DNA from: a bacterium SCSIO 12741
Lineage (GTDB): Bacteria > Bacteroidota > Bacteroidia > Flavobacteriales_G > Salibacteraceae
Length of the DNA: 64,000 nucleotides
Direction of reading: 5' to 3'
Assembly: GCA_024398055.1 (NCBI GenBank)
Contig: CP073749.1
Span: 2,976,594 to 3,040,593 of the forward strand
Of this stretch, positions 36,501-46,900 are shown piece after piece (position 1 is the stretch's first letter; the number at the start of each line of letters is the position of its first letter). A program made the position numbers and the translations under genes. The notes below the pieces were generated by a model. It was not told where the DNA came from. It searched no databases and was given only the letters and a program-made list of their open reading frames with translations.

Positions 36501-36882
36501 AGACCAACGCGTCATTCAGGAACCTGGTGACTACATGTTGATCATGGAAGACGAAAACGGCTGTAAGAACATCGAGCGAATGACCGTGAAAGAATGCCCG
36601 GGAAAATTCTATTTCCCTAATGCCTTTTCACCCAACGACGATCAGCTCAACGATCGCTTCCGGGTCTTTAAAACCGATCTTTCTCATTTCCATATTCGGA
36701 TCTACAACCGGTGGAATGAGTTGGTCTACGAATCTCCTGACATCGAAGAAGGCTGGGATGGAACCCGAGGCGACAATCAAACCGATTGTCCGGTGGGGCA
36801 GTATGTCTTTAAAATCGAATTCCGGGAAGAGGCCAACGAACAAACACAGATTTTCACCGGTACCGTTTTTCTTGTTCGGTAG
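33523..36882 (+). CDS. Tandem surface protein paralog 1, T9SS type B
   Basis: About 1,119 residues with a signal peptide (LLAQ cleavage). Residues about 30-380 begin ANWWYFGMNAGLDF and contain propeller-like repeats (MKYSPNGKLLCTVAG, VEFSPNSERLYIST, MQLAPDQKIYIS). A PKD-like domain (YYDYGDPASG) is followed by eight Ig-like repeats of about 70 residues with consensus LGPDTxLCxGD...YxWSDGST...YWxxxTNxCG, two cysteines each. The last ~95 residues (FYFPNAFSPNDDQLNDRF to YVFKIEFREE) are a gliding-motility-associated C-terminal (CHU_C) T9SS type B domain. Its terminal ~300 bases are about 94% identical to those of paralog 2. Its signal peptide and promoter differ from those of paralogs 2 and 3. Ligand unknown. 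Confidence 0.88.
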   Translation: MTMKNWKFTWTLVVLLAWTACHTNLLAQKEANWWYFGMNAGLDFNPGSPPTGYSNGAMTPLEGCASISHPTTGVLQFYSDGISVWNRNHVQMANGFGLQGNASSSHSGVIVPFVGNPNKYYLFTVPAGPSIGAKYSIVDMTLNSGLGDVVITSKNTSLSTIPVADKLSAIGHKNGKDIWVTIQDDGNWSLHSFLITSTGVSTTPVISTVSGVPATTVGHYGCMKYSPNGKLLCTVAGNRDNLMIFNFDNATGVLTNLVNVSNNIDYDLIYGVEFSPNSERLYISTRSKVYQFDVSLPTSAAILASRVTIASISTPVFAQMQLAPDQKIYISRPGQSYLSLINAPDSLGTACNYSAIGFNLPSGASCRYGLPTFIQSFFETTVLSVEDACDSQYVKISVKDTSAPDSVYYDYGDPASGSANYSWNLLDSHQFSTYGKFLVTAFAYYTDKQGKVVVDTLLDTIHVERPPVVYLASDTMVCIWDSLFAKVTQTSDFDLLWSDSSTENYYKIDTTGTLWVTATNRCGSSVDTATIDSLFLRSIDLGPDTTLCVGDTIFLDVSDTLASYLWSDSSTSPYFAIDTGGLVWAQITNVCGIKRDSIKVDRIDVPHVDLGPDTVVCLSSNYILGDIREDYTRYTWHNGWVNIPQIWANSTGLKWLEKETDCGIHRDSAFVVVQKPPKVDLGADTLLCFGDTLTLAVLDSHITIAWQNGSSDSIQKAFEKKTYWVDITNSCGSASDTIEVDVLKSPVVKLPSDTVLCQGDSLMVEMPNPQSTYAWSDGSTKHFLRISKPGIYWGRATNLCGFAQDQFTVSYDDTLRADLGPDTILCDDQMTTIGVVYPNGPNYLWDDGATTPRIQVNAAGTYRVTISNSCGSSTSEKIIYMDYTPEPDLGPDQFICNGEEVILRTGITEADLDQSTVKWQNRYKRTEFGVSEENQWFVEVANHCGVGRDTMRLGVHPLPRVGLPLDTTYCDGQFLIDLTRHNYVLEWEDGSSEDQRVIQEPGDYMLIMEDENGCKNIERMTVKECPGKFYFPNAFSPNDDQLNDRFRVFKTDLSHFHIRIYNRWNELVYESPDIEEGWDGTRGDNQTDCPVGQYVFKIEFREEANEQTQIFTGTVFLVR
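36547..36845 (+). repeat. Conserved 3'-end block, copy 1
   Basis: This 299-base block coding for the end of the last repeat and the CHU_C domain differs from 40000-40298 at 17 positions by hand count (about 94% identity), mostly silent. Confidence 0.8.
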
Positions 36883-36928
36883 AATTTAGAATAATCTTTT
36901 AGGAGGTACCCAACCAAAGTGTTGACTT

Positions 36929-36948
36929 TCAGGTGTATTCTATTAACC
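36929..36948 (+). promoter_or_regulatory. Conserved upstream motif of paralog 2
   Basis: A TCAGGTGTATTCTATTAACC element whose relatives precede paralogs 3 and 4 (consensus TCAGGTrTATnCTAATAgC). It ends 27 bases before the ATG. It does not match TAnnTTTG and may be a non-housekeeping promoter or a regulator site. Confidence 0.5.
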
Positions 36949-37085
36949 AATAGTAATATCGGTTAACCAGCATTCATGCAAAGAGCGATTCAATTTTGGA
37001 TAAAGTGCCTTTGCTTTCTTTTATTAATAGGGGGTAGCACGGCAAATCTGAACGGCCAAAGGGAGGCAGACTGGTGGTATTTTGG
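36947..37085 (+). repeat. Duplicated promoter/signal-peptide block, copy 1
   Basis: 139 bases running from the upstream region through the signal peptide to the codons for WWYFG. It differs from 40403-40541 at only two positions; identity falls immediately afterwards. Confidence 0.9.
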
Positions 37086-40000
37086 GTCCAAAGCAGGCTT
37101 GCATTTTAATGGCTCATCGGCACCCATTGGCCAGAACAATGGAGCTATGCACGCTATTCTTGGATGTGCCTCTATTTCTCATCCAAAAACGGGAGTGCTC
37201 CAGTTTTATACAGATGGTCGAAGTGTTTGGAATCGAAACCACGCACAAATGGCTAATGGATACGGACTGCGAGCAAGTACAAGCATCTCCCAGACCGTAA
37301 TAATTGTTCCTTTTGTTGGAAACCCCAATAAGTACTATTTATTTACCATTGGCGGCACTGGCACTGTTTCAGGGTTAGATTATTCCGTGGTGGATATGAC
37401 ATTAAACTCAGGTTTGGGTGATGTTGTTGCGACTTCAAAGAGTACGCCCTTGGGCACAATTTTGGGACCTTGTAGACTCAGTGCAGTTAGACACAAAAAT
37501 GGGAAGGACATTTGGTTAACCGTCCAGGATGCTAATAATTGGTCTTTTCATTCCTTTTTGATAACCAGTACTGGTGTCTCAAATGTTCCCGTCATTTCAC
37601 CAGTCACGGGTGTACCAACACCTCATGCAGGTAATCACGGTTGTATAAAGTTTGCCCCAGATGGAAAGCTCCTTTGTGCTACAGCTGGTATCCGTGCTAA
37701 CCTGATGTTGTTCCATTTTGATAATTCAACTGGAGTCTTGACCAACTTAGTGAATGTTACCGATTCCTTGGATTATTTCCTGGTGGATGGGGTAGAGTTT
37801 TCGCCCAATTCTGAGGTATTGTACATAAGCACTCGCACTAAAATCTATCAATTTGATGCATCCCTTTCTACCAGCGCTGCTATTCTCGCTTCACGGAAAA
37901 CAATTGCAACTACAAATGTTCCGCATTTTACTCAAATGCAACTGGCTTCCAACCGCAAGATTTATATATCCAGACCCGCTCAATCTTATTTATCGGCAAT
38001 TGATGACCCTGATTCCTTAGGTCTGGCTTGCAATTTTACCGGTATCGGCAGTTCACTGCCTTCTGGAGCAGTTTGTAGGTGGGGACTTCCAACCTTTATT
38101 CAATCGTTTTTTGCACCAGTCTTTGATATAGAAGATGCCTGTGATAGCCAATATGTCAAGATTTCGATTAGTGATACCTCTGGCCTTGACTCAGTTTTCT
38201 ACAACTATGGGGATCCTTCCACTGGTTCTGCGAATTACTCCTGGAATGTGTTGGATAGTCACAGGTTTTCGACTTATGGTAAATTCTTGGTGACGGCCTT
38301 TGCCTACTTTACGGATAAACAAGGACAAGTTGTGGTGGACACCCTCTCCGATACGATTCATATTGAACGTCCCCCCATGATCTATTTGGCCAGTGATACG
38401 ATGGTTTGCTCTGGGGATACGCTTTTTGCCAAAATCACCCAAACCAAGGACTATAATCTGTTGTGGAGTGACAGCAGTATCGTAAACTATTACAAAGTTG
38501 ATACCCCAGCTACTGTTTGGCTTAAAGCTACTAATCGATGTGGAAGTTCAACAGATACGACTACAGTGGACAGTTTATTCCTTCGATCGATCAATCTGGG
38601 TCCGGATACCACTCTCTGTGTAGGAGACACGATTTTTCTCGATGTCTCCGATACCTTAGCGACCTATCTGTGGTCAGATAGTTCCACAGGACCTTATTTT
38701 GAAATTGATTCTGGTGGGTTGTTCTGGGCTCAGGTTACCAATGTTTGCGGTATAAAACGAGATTCTATTCAGGTGGATACCATCGATGTTCCGCAGGTAG
38801 ACCTAGGTCCGGATACCGTTGTTTGTTTATCCTCCAACTACATTTTGGGTGATATTCGAGAGGATTATACTCGATATACCTGGTACAATGGTTGGGTTAA
38901 TGTTCCGCAGATATCGGCCAAATCAAGCGGGTTAAAGTGGTTGGAAAAAGAAACCGATTGTGGGGTTCATAGAGACTCAGTTTACCTTATTGTTCAGCAC
39001 CCTCCTGTGGTAAATTTAGGGCCGGATACCTTGATTTGTTTGGGTGACACGCTAAATCTACATATCCCTGATTCTCATATTACGATTAACTGGCAAAACG
39101 GAACTTCGGACTCCATGCAAAAAGCCTTTGAAAAAAAGACCTATTGGGCGAATATTACCAATAGCTGTGGAAGTGCCAGGGATTCAATCGAGCTGGATAT
39201 ACTCAAATCACCCGTCGTTAAATTGCCATCCGACACGATTCTTTGTCAAGGTGATTCCTTGATGGTGCAAATGCCTAATCCCGTATCCACCTACGTATGG
39301 AGTGATGGAAGTACACGACATTTTTTAAGGGTGTCCAAACCTGGAGTGTATTGGGGGAGAGCTACGAATATTTGCGGTTTCGATCAGGATCAATTTACCT
39401 TGAGTTATGATGATACCCTTCGAGCCGATTTAGGTCCCGATACTACCCTGTGTGATGATCAAATGACAACCATTGGAGTCATATACCCCAATGGGCCAAG
39501 TTACTTATGGGACAATGGAGCCCAAACTCCTCGAATCCAGGTTAACTCCGCTGGTATTTACCGGGTAACCATTTCAAATACTTGTGGTTCTACCACTACT
39601 GACAAAGTGATTCACATGGATTACACTCCCGACCCTGATTTAGGTGCAGATCAGGCCATTTGCTTGGGTGATGAAATAATCCTTAGAACCGGAATGACCG
39701 AAGCCGAATTGAATCAATCCAGGGTGAAATGGCAAAATCGTTACCAGCGAACCGAGTTTGCGGTATCTGAGCAAAACCAATGGTTTGTGGAAGTAGCCAA
39801 TCATTGTGGAGTGGGCCGGGACACCATGCGATTGGAGGTGAATTCTCTACCCCATGTTGGGTTGCCAAAGGATACGACTTATTGCGACGGTCAATTTTTA
39901 ATAGATCTATCCCGGTTTAACTACCAGGTCGAATGGGAGAACGGCTCTTTGGATGAACAACGGTCTATTTATGAAGCTGGAGACTACATCTTATTCATAG

Positions 40001-40335
40001 AAGACGAAAACGGCTGTGAGAACATCGAGCGAATGACCGTGAAAGAATGTCCTGGAAAATTCTATTTCCCCAATTCCTTTTCACCCAACGACGATCAGCT
40101 CAACGACCGTTTCCGGGTCTTTAAAACCGATCTTTCTCATTTCCATATTCGGATCTACAATCGCTGGAATGAATTGGTCTACGAATCTCCTGACATCGAA
40201 GAAGGCTGGGATGGAACCCGAGGTGACAACGAAACCGATTGCCCGGTAGGGCAGTATGTCTTTAAAATCGAATTTCGGGAAGAGGCTAACGAACAAACTC
40301 AGGTTTTTACAGGAAGCCTATTACTGATTCGATAG
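36976..40335 (+). CDS. Tandem surface protein paralog 2, T9SS type B
   Basis: 1,119 residues with the same architecture as paralog 1: signal peptide (about 1-27), READWWYFGSKAGLHF-type propeller region, PKD-like domain (FYNYGDPSTG), eight Cys-containing Ig-like repeats and a CHU_C type B sorting domain. It is a mosaic: the first ~35 codons and upstream DNA are nearly identical to paralog 3, while the third Ig repeat (48 identical bases at 38811-38858 and 35358-35405) and the sorting domain match paralog 1. This pattern is expected of tandem duplication with gene conversion or unequal crossing-over. Each protein should be exported by T9SS and attached at the surface. Confidence 0.88.
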   Translation: MQRAIQFWIKCLCFLLLIGGSTANLNGQREADWWYFGSKAGLHFNGSSAPIGQNNGAMHAILGCASISHPKTGVLQFYTDGRSVWNRNHAQMANGYGLRASTSISQTVIIVPFVGNPNKYYLFTIGGTGTVSGLDYSVVDMTLNSGLGDVVATSKSTPLGTILGPCRLSAVRHKNGKDIWLTVQDANNWSFHSFLITSTGVSNVPVISPVTGVPTPHAGNHGCIKFAPDGKLLCATAGIRANLMLFHFDNSTGVLTNLVNVTDSLDYFLVDGVEFSPNSEVLYISTRTKIYQFDASLSTSAAILASRKTIATTNVPHFTQMQLASNRKIYISRPAQSYLSAIDDPDSLGLACNFTGIGSSLPSGAVCRWGLPTFIQSFFAPVFDIEDACDSQYVKISISDTSGLDSVFYNYGDPSTGSANYSWNVLDSHRFSTYGKFLVTAFAYFTDKQGQVVVDTLSDTIHIERPPMIYLASDTMVCSGDTLFAKITQTKDYNLLWSDSSIVNYYKVDTPATVWLKATNRCGSSTDTTTVDSLFLRSINLGPDTTLCVGDTIFLDVSDTLATYLWSDSSTGPYFEIDSGGLFWAQVTNVCGIKRDSIQVDTIDVPQVDLGPDTVVCLSSNYILGDIREDYTRYTWYNGWVNVPQISAKSSGLKWLEKETDCGVHRDSVYLIVQHPPVVNLGPDTLICLGDTLNLHIPDSHITINWQNGTSDSMQKAFEKKTYWANITNSCGSARDSIELDILKSPVVKLPSDTILCQGDSLMVQMPNPVSTYVWSDGSTRHFLRVSKPGVYWGRATNICGFDQDQFTLSYDDTLRADLGPDTTLCDDQMTTIGVIYPNGPSYLWDNGAQTPRIQVNSAGIYRVTISNTCGSTTTDKVIHMDYTPDPDLGADQAICLGDEIILRTGMTEAELNQSRVKWQNRYQRTEFAVSEQNQWFVEVANHCGVGRDTMRLEVNSLPHVGLPKDTTYCDGQFLIDLSRFNYQVEWENGSLDEQRSIYEAGDYILFIEDENGCENIERMTVKECPGKFYFPNSFSPNDDQLNDRFRVFKTDLSHFHIRIYNRWNELVYESPDIEEGWDGTRGDNETDCPVGQYVFKIEFREEANEQTQVFTGSLLLIR
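40000..40298 (+). repeat. Conserved 3'-end block, copy 2
   Basis: Partner of 36547-36845; the two encode nearly the same sorting domain, with most differences silent. Confidence 0.8.
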
Positions 40336-40384
40336 ACTTTAGTTTTATTTGTGAATGGGGGTTACCCAACCAAAAGGTTGATTT

Positions 40385-40404
40385 TCAGGTGTATCCTAAT
40401 AGCC
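40385..40404 (+). promoter_or_regulatory. Conserved upstream motif of paralog 3
   Basis: TCAGGTGTATCCTAATAGCC, 27 bases before the ATG, same position as before paralog 2. Confidence 0.5.
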
Positions 40405-40541
40405 AATAGTAATATCGGTTAACCAGCATTCATGCAAAGAGCGATTCAATTTTGGATAAAGTGCCTTTGCTTTCTTTTATTAATAGGGGGTAGCACGGCA
40501 AATCTGTACGGCCAAAGGGAGGCTGACTGGTGGTATTTTGG
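40403..40541 (+). repeat. Duplicated promoter/signal-peptide block, copy 2
   Basis: Partner of 36947-37085 with 137 of 139 bases identical by hand count. Confidence 0.9.
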
Positions 40542-43500
40542 AAAAAAAGCCGGTTTGCATTTCAACGGTAATGCAGCGCCTATTGGCCAAAACAATGGGG
40601 CGATGTCTCCTCTGGAAGGTTGCGCTTCCATCTCCAACCCCCTTACCGGAGCTCTTCTTTTTTATACCGATGGAATCCAGGTATTTAATCGCAATCATCA
40701 GCAAATGGGTAATGGATTTGGGCTTTTAGGACATTCTTCCGCCTCTCATTCTGCCGTAATTGTTCCTTTTATTGGAAACCCCAATAAATATTATGTGTTT
40801 ACCGTACCGGCCAACCCTACCATCGGTGCTCATTATTCGATTGTGGATATGACCTTGAATAATGGCCTTGGGGATGTGGTGGCAATAGGTAAAAACACAA
40901 TTATAAATCCTACTCCAAATTTTCAGGTTTCCGATAAATTAAGTGCCGTTAGTCATGCCAATGGAAGGGATGTTTGGGTAGTTATACAAAACGAAATGAC
41001 CTGGGATTTTTATGCCTATTTGGTCACCAGTGCTGGGGTTTCCACAACACCGGTGATTTCCACTGCTTCGAGAAGCGGTTGGGGAGGAGTAGGGCATTAT
41101 GGCTGTATGAAGTTTTCCCCAGATGGAAAATTTCTATGTGCCGTCGCAGGTAGTAATGATAACTTGAAAATAATGTCCTTTAATAGTTTAACTGGAAAGG
41201 CTCTACCCTTGGTGGATGTGACAAGTTCATTGCATTACGATTTTATCTACGGGGTGGAATTTTCGCCCAATTCCAAATTATTATACATCTCCATTCCTGG
41301 CCGCATCTACCAATTTGACTTGACGCTTTCGAATAGCGCTGCGATACAAAATTCCCGAACAATTATTGGAACCATATCAGGTTCAGGATTATTTGCTCAG
41401 ATGCAGTTGGCTCCAGACAAAAAGATCTACATCGCCCGGCCGGGAAAAAATTTCCTTTCTCGAATAGATTTTCCGGATTCTGCTGGAACAGCATGTAATT
41501 ACGTGAGCAACGCGGCAACTCTTCCCTCAGGAGCCTATTGTGAATATGGTTTACCTACATTCATTCAATCCTTTTTCGAAACCACCGACTTCGACGTTCA
41601 AAATGCCTGCGATGGGCAGTATGTTAAGATTGCCCTAAAGGATGCCAATTTAGTCGATTCGGTCTACTATGATTATGGCGATCCAAGTACCGGAGCATTG
41701 AACAATTCCTGGAATCCGCTGGATAGCCACTTCTTTTCCAGGGCAGGGAAGTTTAAGATTACTGCACACGCTTACTACACCGATGGATTTGGAAGAGTCT
41801 ACATCGATACCCTTTACGATTCCATAGACATTAAACTTCCTCCAATAGTCAGTTTACCGGGAGATACCATTCTATGTGCCTGGGATTCCATTGAGGCCAA
41901 GATTAGTCAAACCACGAATTATTCCTTGCTCTGGGGAGATAGTAGTACGGGCAACTTTTTGCCAATTGATTCTGCAGGAACCTATTGGGTAACTGCACGG
42001 AATCATTGCGGTCAATCATCTGATACCGTTGAGGTGGATAGCCTTCTCCTACGCCATATTGATTTAGGTCCGGATACCTTGTTTTGTGTGGGCGATACCC
42101 TTCGATGGGATCTTTCCGATACGCTGGCCACCTACCTTTGGTCCGATGGATCTACGACCCCTTTATACGAAGCCGATACCACCGAAACGATTTGGGCAGA
42201 AGTGTCCAATTTTTGTGGCGTAAAACGGGATACTATTCTCGTTGAACGTGTCCCAATGCCTCATACCGATTTGGGATCGGATACGGCCGTTTGCATCTAT
42301 TCAAATTTTGTGTTGGGCAGCTCCCGTGAACCCTGGATGTCTTATGTATGGCATACCGGACAAGTGGATACATCACAAGTGATAGCCAACAAATCGGGAT
42401 GGTATTGGTTGGAAAAATCCACCCTTTGTGGTGCTCATCGGGATTCGGTACGAATCATTGTTCAAGATTCACTTCAACTCAACCTGGGTAATGATACGCT
42501 CATTTGTTTTGGAGATACCCTTCATTTCCACATTCCGGATTCACCGGCAACTGTTACCTGGCAAGATGGAGCGACAACCTCCAGATACCTGGCGTTTGAA
42601 ACCAAGACCTACTCCGTGGAGGTAATGAATACTTGTGGATTTGCCTGGGATACACTCAATCTTACAGTGCTTAAACCACCTGTGGTTGATCTCCCTTCGG
42701 ATACGGCTATTTGCCAAGGCGACACCCTCTGGTTAGATATCTCTAATCCACTTTCCACCTATGCCTGGAGTGATGGAAGCACCAACCCGACCTTCGCCTT
42801 ATTCAAGCCTAGTACCTATTGGGGACAGGCAACAAACCTTTGTGGGGTTGATCAGGGGCAGGTCAATTTTGCATTAGATATTTCCTTATCCCTCAATCTG
42901 GGTGGAGATACCATTCTGTGCGACGATGCCTTTATCGAATTGGGTCAGAATTTTCCAAATCGACCGAAGTATCATTGGAGTACAGGAGCCAAATCTGCCA
43001 AGATTCAAGTGAACGCTGCCGGAACTTATAGACTAACTGTTACCAATAGTTGCGGGTCCTACCGTTCGGAGCGAAACGTTACCATGCAATATTCTCCAGA
43101 CCCGTACTTGGGGCCGGATCAACTCATTTGTGCAGGAGAGGAATGGGAACTTACCACTGGAATGACCGAAAGCGAGCTGTTGTACTCAACCGTTACCTGG
43201 CAACACAAACACGTTCAAGAGACCTTTAGGGTCAACGAATCCAAGGATTGGATAGTGGAGGTTCAAAACTATTGCGGAATAGGTTATGACACCTTCAACC
43301 TCCATGTTGAGCCACTCCCCAAGGTTCGGTTGCCGCTGGATACCCTGTATTGTGACGAACCATTTTACATTGATTTGACTTCCTACCCGTATTATCTGGA
43401 ATGGGAAGATGGTTCGAACGATAACATGCGTTGGATTGATCAACACGGAGATTATCAGCTGTTGGTTCGAGATGACCATGGCTGTGAAAATTACCTTCCC

Positions 43501-43803
43501 TTGAATATCAAGAGATGCCCGAATGAATTCTATTTCCCGAATAGCTTTACACCCAATCGGGATCAGGTAAATGATCGTTTTCGGGTTTTTAAAGCGGACT
43601 TGATAAATTTTGATATTCAGATATTTAACCGCTGGAATGAACTCATTTATGAATCGGGTGACATAGAGGAAGGTTGGGACGGGACCCGTATGGATAATGG
43701 TACTGAATGCCCCGTGGGACAGTACTTGTGGAAGGTAGAGTTTAAGGAAGATTACAACCATCAAACCCAAGTTTTAACTGGCCAGGTATATTTAATTCGA
43801 TAA
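40432..43803 (+). CDS. Tandem surface protein paralog 3, T9SS type B
   Basis: 1,123 residues. The signal peptide differs from that of paralog 2 at one residue only (TANLYGQ against TANLNGQ). The rest has the same order: propeller-like region (WWYFGKKAGLHF), PKD-like domain (YYDYGDPSTG), eight Ig-like repeats with paired cysteines and a CHU_C domain (FYFPNSFTPNRDQVNDRF). The repeats are clearly more diverged from paralogs 1 and 2 than those are from each other. Role in adhesion, gliding or surface coat is possible, none is shown. Confidence 0.88.
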   Translation: MQRAIQFWIKCLCFLLLIGGSTANLYGQREADWWYFGKKAGLHFNGNAAPIGQNNGAMSPLEGCASISNPLTGALLFYTDGIQVFNRNHQQMGNGFGLLGHSSASHSAVIVPFIGNPNKYYVFTVPANPTIGAHYSIVDMTLNNGLGDVVAIGKNTIINPTPNFQVSDKLSAVSHANGRDVWVVIQNEMTWDFYAYLVTSAGVSTTPVISTASRSGWGGVGHYGCMKFSPDGKFLCAVAGSNDNLKIMSFNSLTGKALPLVDVTSSLHYDFIYGVEFSPNSKLLYISIPGRIYQFDLTLSNSAAIQNSRTIIGTISGSGLFAQMQLAPDKKIYIARPGKNFLSRIDFPDSAGTACNYVSNAATLPSGAYCEYGLPTFIQSFFETTDFDVQNACDGQYVKIALKDANLVDSVYYDYGDPSTGALNNSWNPLDSHFFSRAGKFKITAHAYYTDGFGRVYIDTLYDSIDIKLPPIVSLPGDTILCAWDSIEAKISQTTNYSLLWGDSSTGNFLPIDSAGTYWVTARNHCGQSSDTVEVDSLLLRHIDLGPDTLFCVGDTLRWDLSDTLATYLWSDGSTTPLYEADTTETIWAEVSNFCGVKRDTILVERVPMPHTDLGSDTAVCIYSNFVLGSSREPWMSYVWHTGQVDTSQVIANKSGWYWLEKSTLCGAHRDSVRIIVQDSLQLNLGNDTLICFGDTLHFHIPDSPATVTWQDGATTSRYLAFETKTYSVEVMNTCGFAWDTLNLTVLKPPVVDLPSDTAICQGDTLWLDISNPLSTYAWSDGSTNPTFALFKPSTYWGQATNLCGVDQGQVNFALDISLSLNLGGDTILCDDAFIELGQNFPNRPKYHWSTGAKSAKIQVNAAGTYRLTVTNSCGSYRSERNVTMQYSPDPYLGPDQLICAGEEWELTTGMTESELLYSTVTWQHKHVQETFRVNESKDWIVEVQNYCGIGYDTFNLHVEPLPKVRLPLDTLYCDEPFYIDLTSYPYYLEWEDGSNDNMRWIDQHGDYQLLVRDDHGCENYLPLNIKRCPNEFYFPNSFTPNRDQVNDRFRVFKADLINFDIQIFNRWNELIYESGDIEEGWDGTRMDNGTECPVGQYLWKVEFKEDYNHQTQVLTGQVYLIR

Positions 43804-43858
43804 CCGGCGGTTTTTTGCTCGAAAATTCGGATATTACACCAAACCAAAGTCGTGGTTA

Positions 43859-43878
43859 TCAGGTATATACTAATAGCA
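43859..43878 (+). promoter_or_regulatory. Conserved upstream motif of paralog 4
   Basis: TCAGGTATATACTAATAGCA, ending 32 bases before the ATG, in otherwise diverged upstream DNA, which suggests functional constraint. Confidence 0.5.
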
Positions 43879-43910
43879 TCGCGGTGTGAATAATGGGATA
43901 GTCAGCATTC

Positions 43911-46900
43911 ATGCACAAAACGTATCAAGTATGGGTTAGGTTTTTTTGTTTCCTACTGCTTGTAGGAGGCATGGTAACTGCGTATGGCCAAAGGCAAGCA
44001 AACTGGTGGTATTTTGGAAATCACGCTGGGTTGGATTTTACCTTGGGCTCTGCTACAGGTGTGGCCAATGGTGCACTACGAACCACCGAAGGATGCGCCA
44101 CCATTTCTGACCCCAATACGGGCCAACTTCAATTTTATACGGATGGTACTTCGGTTTGGAATCGAAATCACACTTTAATGCCGAATGGAACCGGTTTGAT
44201 GGGACATTCTTCTTCCTCTCACTCCGCCATCATTGTTCCTTTTCCCTCTAATCCCAATCGCTATTATTTATTCACCGTTCCTACTATGCCCAGCGGTGGA
44301 GCACGTTATTCCATCGTAGACATGTCCTTCGCCGGAGGATTGGGTGACGTAGTGATTAATAGCAAAAACAGACCTTTGAGCAGTATTCCTGTTCCCGATA
44401 AAATCGCGGCAGTGAGGCATGCCAATGGCCGCGACTTTTGGGTGGTGATTCAGCACAATACCACTTGGGATTTGTACGCCTATCTTATCGATTCAAGAGG
44501 TGTTTCAACAACGCCCGTTATAACTCCTATTTCTGCTCCCGTATTGGGACCTGTGGGGCACATCGGATGTATTAAGTTTTCACCCGATGGAAGCCAGCTT
44601 GCTACCTTTAGTTCCAATCGTGTGCTCACCCTGGCCAACTTTAATGCCGGCACAGGTACCTTTACTCAAATTCGTCATAACCAAGGAGTTCCTGGTACCG
44701 GTTATGGAATTGAATTTTCAGCCAATTCCCGTGTTCTCTATGCAGGAAATACCCAGGATATTTATCAATTTGATACTCAAGCCGGAACGGCATCTCAAAT
44801 CTGGGCGAGCAGGGTCAAGATTCCAGGACCAGGAAGCGTAAGCATTGGCCAGCTTCAATTGGGCCTTGATCGTAAAATTTATTTAGCTCAAATGACTTCG
44901 CGACAGTTGGGAGTTATTCATTTTCCGGATCGCTTGGGTTTGGCTTGTACTTTTAGTCCCAATGGAGTGAGCATTCCCGGCACGGCTCAGAGTCAATACG
45001 GTTTGCCCACTTTTGTTCAGTCTTTCCTTGACGTACCGGAGATTCTGATAAAAGGTGCCTGTGAAAATGGGTTTACCACTGTTTCTATCGTTAATCCAAA
45101 TTCCGCTGATTCGGTTTATTACGACTACGGTGACACGCTTTCGGGAGTTAATAATTACTCTACTCATGCCATCGATTCTCATCAATACAATCAAGCCGGA
45201 CCGTATTTAATCACCGCCATTGCCTGGTATACGGTCAATGGCCAAGTAGTGGTAGATACTTTTCGGCAAATGGTTCAGATAACGCCCATCCCTCAACTAA
45301 ATGTTACTCAAGACACGCTCTTTTGCCGCGAAGATTCGATTTGCATTTCGGTGTTGAACACATCGGCGTATTCTGTTTTATGGATGGATAGCTCTACCTC
45401 GTCCTGCTTAACCATTGATACGGCTGGGGCCTATTGGGTAGAAGCCATCAACGAGTGTGGTGTGAGCCGCGATACGGTGCATGTGGATAGTCTTTTTCAG
45501 CGCTCACTGGACTTAGGACCGGATCTTCCCCTGTGTCCATCTGACACGGTGGAACTCGTGATACGAGATACCATGGGAAACTATTTGTGGAGTACCCAGG
45601 AAACCGACTCGTTGATTCAGATCACACAAGCGGGAACTTATTGGGCGCTGAGCAACAATCAATGTGGATTGAAAAGTGATACGATTCGAGTTTATGATTT
45701 GGATCCTCCCGAAGTAGATTTAGGCGGCGATACTGCATTTTGCGGAGGAACCTGGTACGTATTGGATGCTCATTGGCCTGGTTCAAGTTATTTGTGGCAC
45801 GATGGAAACCGACACAATTACCGCCACTGGGCTCGAACTACTGGACTTAAATGGGTAGAGGTAACCAATGCCTGCGGTGTGGCCTCAGATAGCGCTTATA
45901 TTGAGGTACATCACCCCTTGTTTTTTGATTTGGGTCCGGATAGTGTGCTTTGCGAGGGAGATAGTATTCACTTGAAACCCTTTATTGGATTTGGAAACAT
46001 CCTTTGGAGCGATTCGTCCTCCGAGAAAACGATACAAATTAAGAAACCCGGCACCTGGTGGCTACAAGTCACTAACCTTTGTGGTTCCCGTTCCGATACG
46101 ATCCACTTTCGTAACGAATCGGCCCCGGAGGTGGTATTCCCGTCAGATACCGTTCTGTGTATGGGGGAGGGGCTTACCCTTTCTCTGGACAGTCCGTCAA
46201 CGGCATTTGCCTGGAGTACAGGTGATACCGGGTATTCTATTTATGTTCAAAACCCCGGGTTGTATTGGGGGAAAACAGCAAACGAATGCGGTATAGCCTC
46301 TGATAGCCTTCAGGTTTATGTAGACGTTCCGTTAAAACCTACCCTAGGCTCAGATACCACGCTGTGTGAAGGTCAGCAGTTTTCCATGGGATTCCAATTC
46401 CCGAATAATCCTGGATACCTCTGGAATACGGGTGAAACAAGCTCCCACATTCAGGTGGCTTCTGAAGGGGTTTATTCCGTTACCATTAGCAATGCCTGCG
46501 GACCTTATACGGCCCACCGCCGAGTAGATCCATATTACAAACCTGTTATTGAAATTGGGGCCGATACCATTCTCTGTTTTGGAAAATCATTGCTTTTGAA
46601 AAGCGGCCTTTCTATGGCAGATATGAAATATACTGATCTGGTATGGAATGGATCTTACGCCAACAAGGAATGGGTGGCTGCTGAATCCGGAGAACACTTC
46701 CTGGAAGCTACCAACCGCTGTGGAACTGCCCGAGACACCATGGTATTGAGCTACTTCGATCCTATTCACCCTCATTTGCCAGAAGACACCGGACGATGCG
46801 AAGAAATAATTCTACCCACCTGGCATCCTGAAGGGCATCGCTACTACTGGTTTCATAATGGAGATTCCATCGCTGATGAACTTCGAAGCTATCGCTATAC

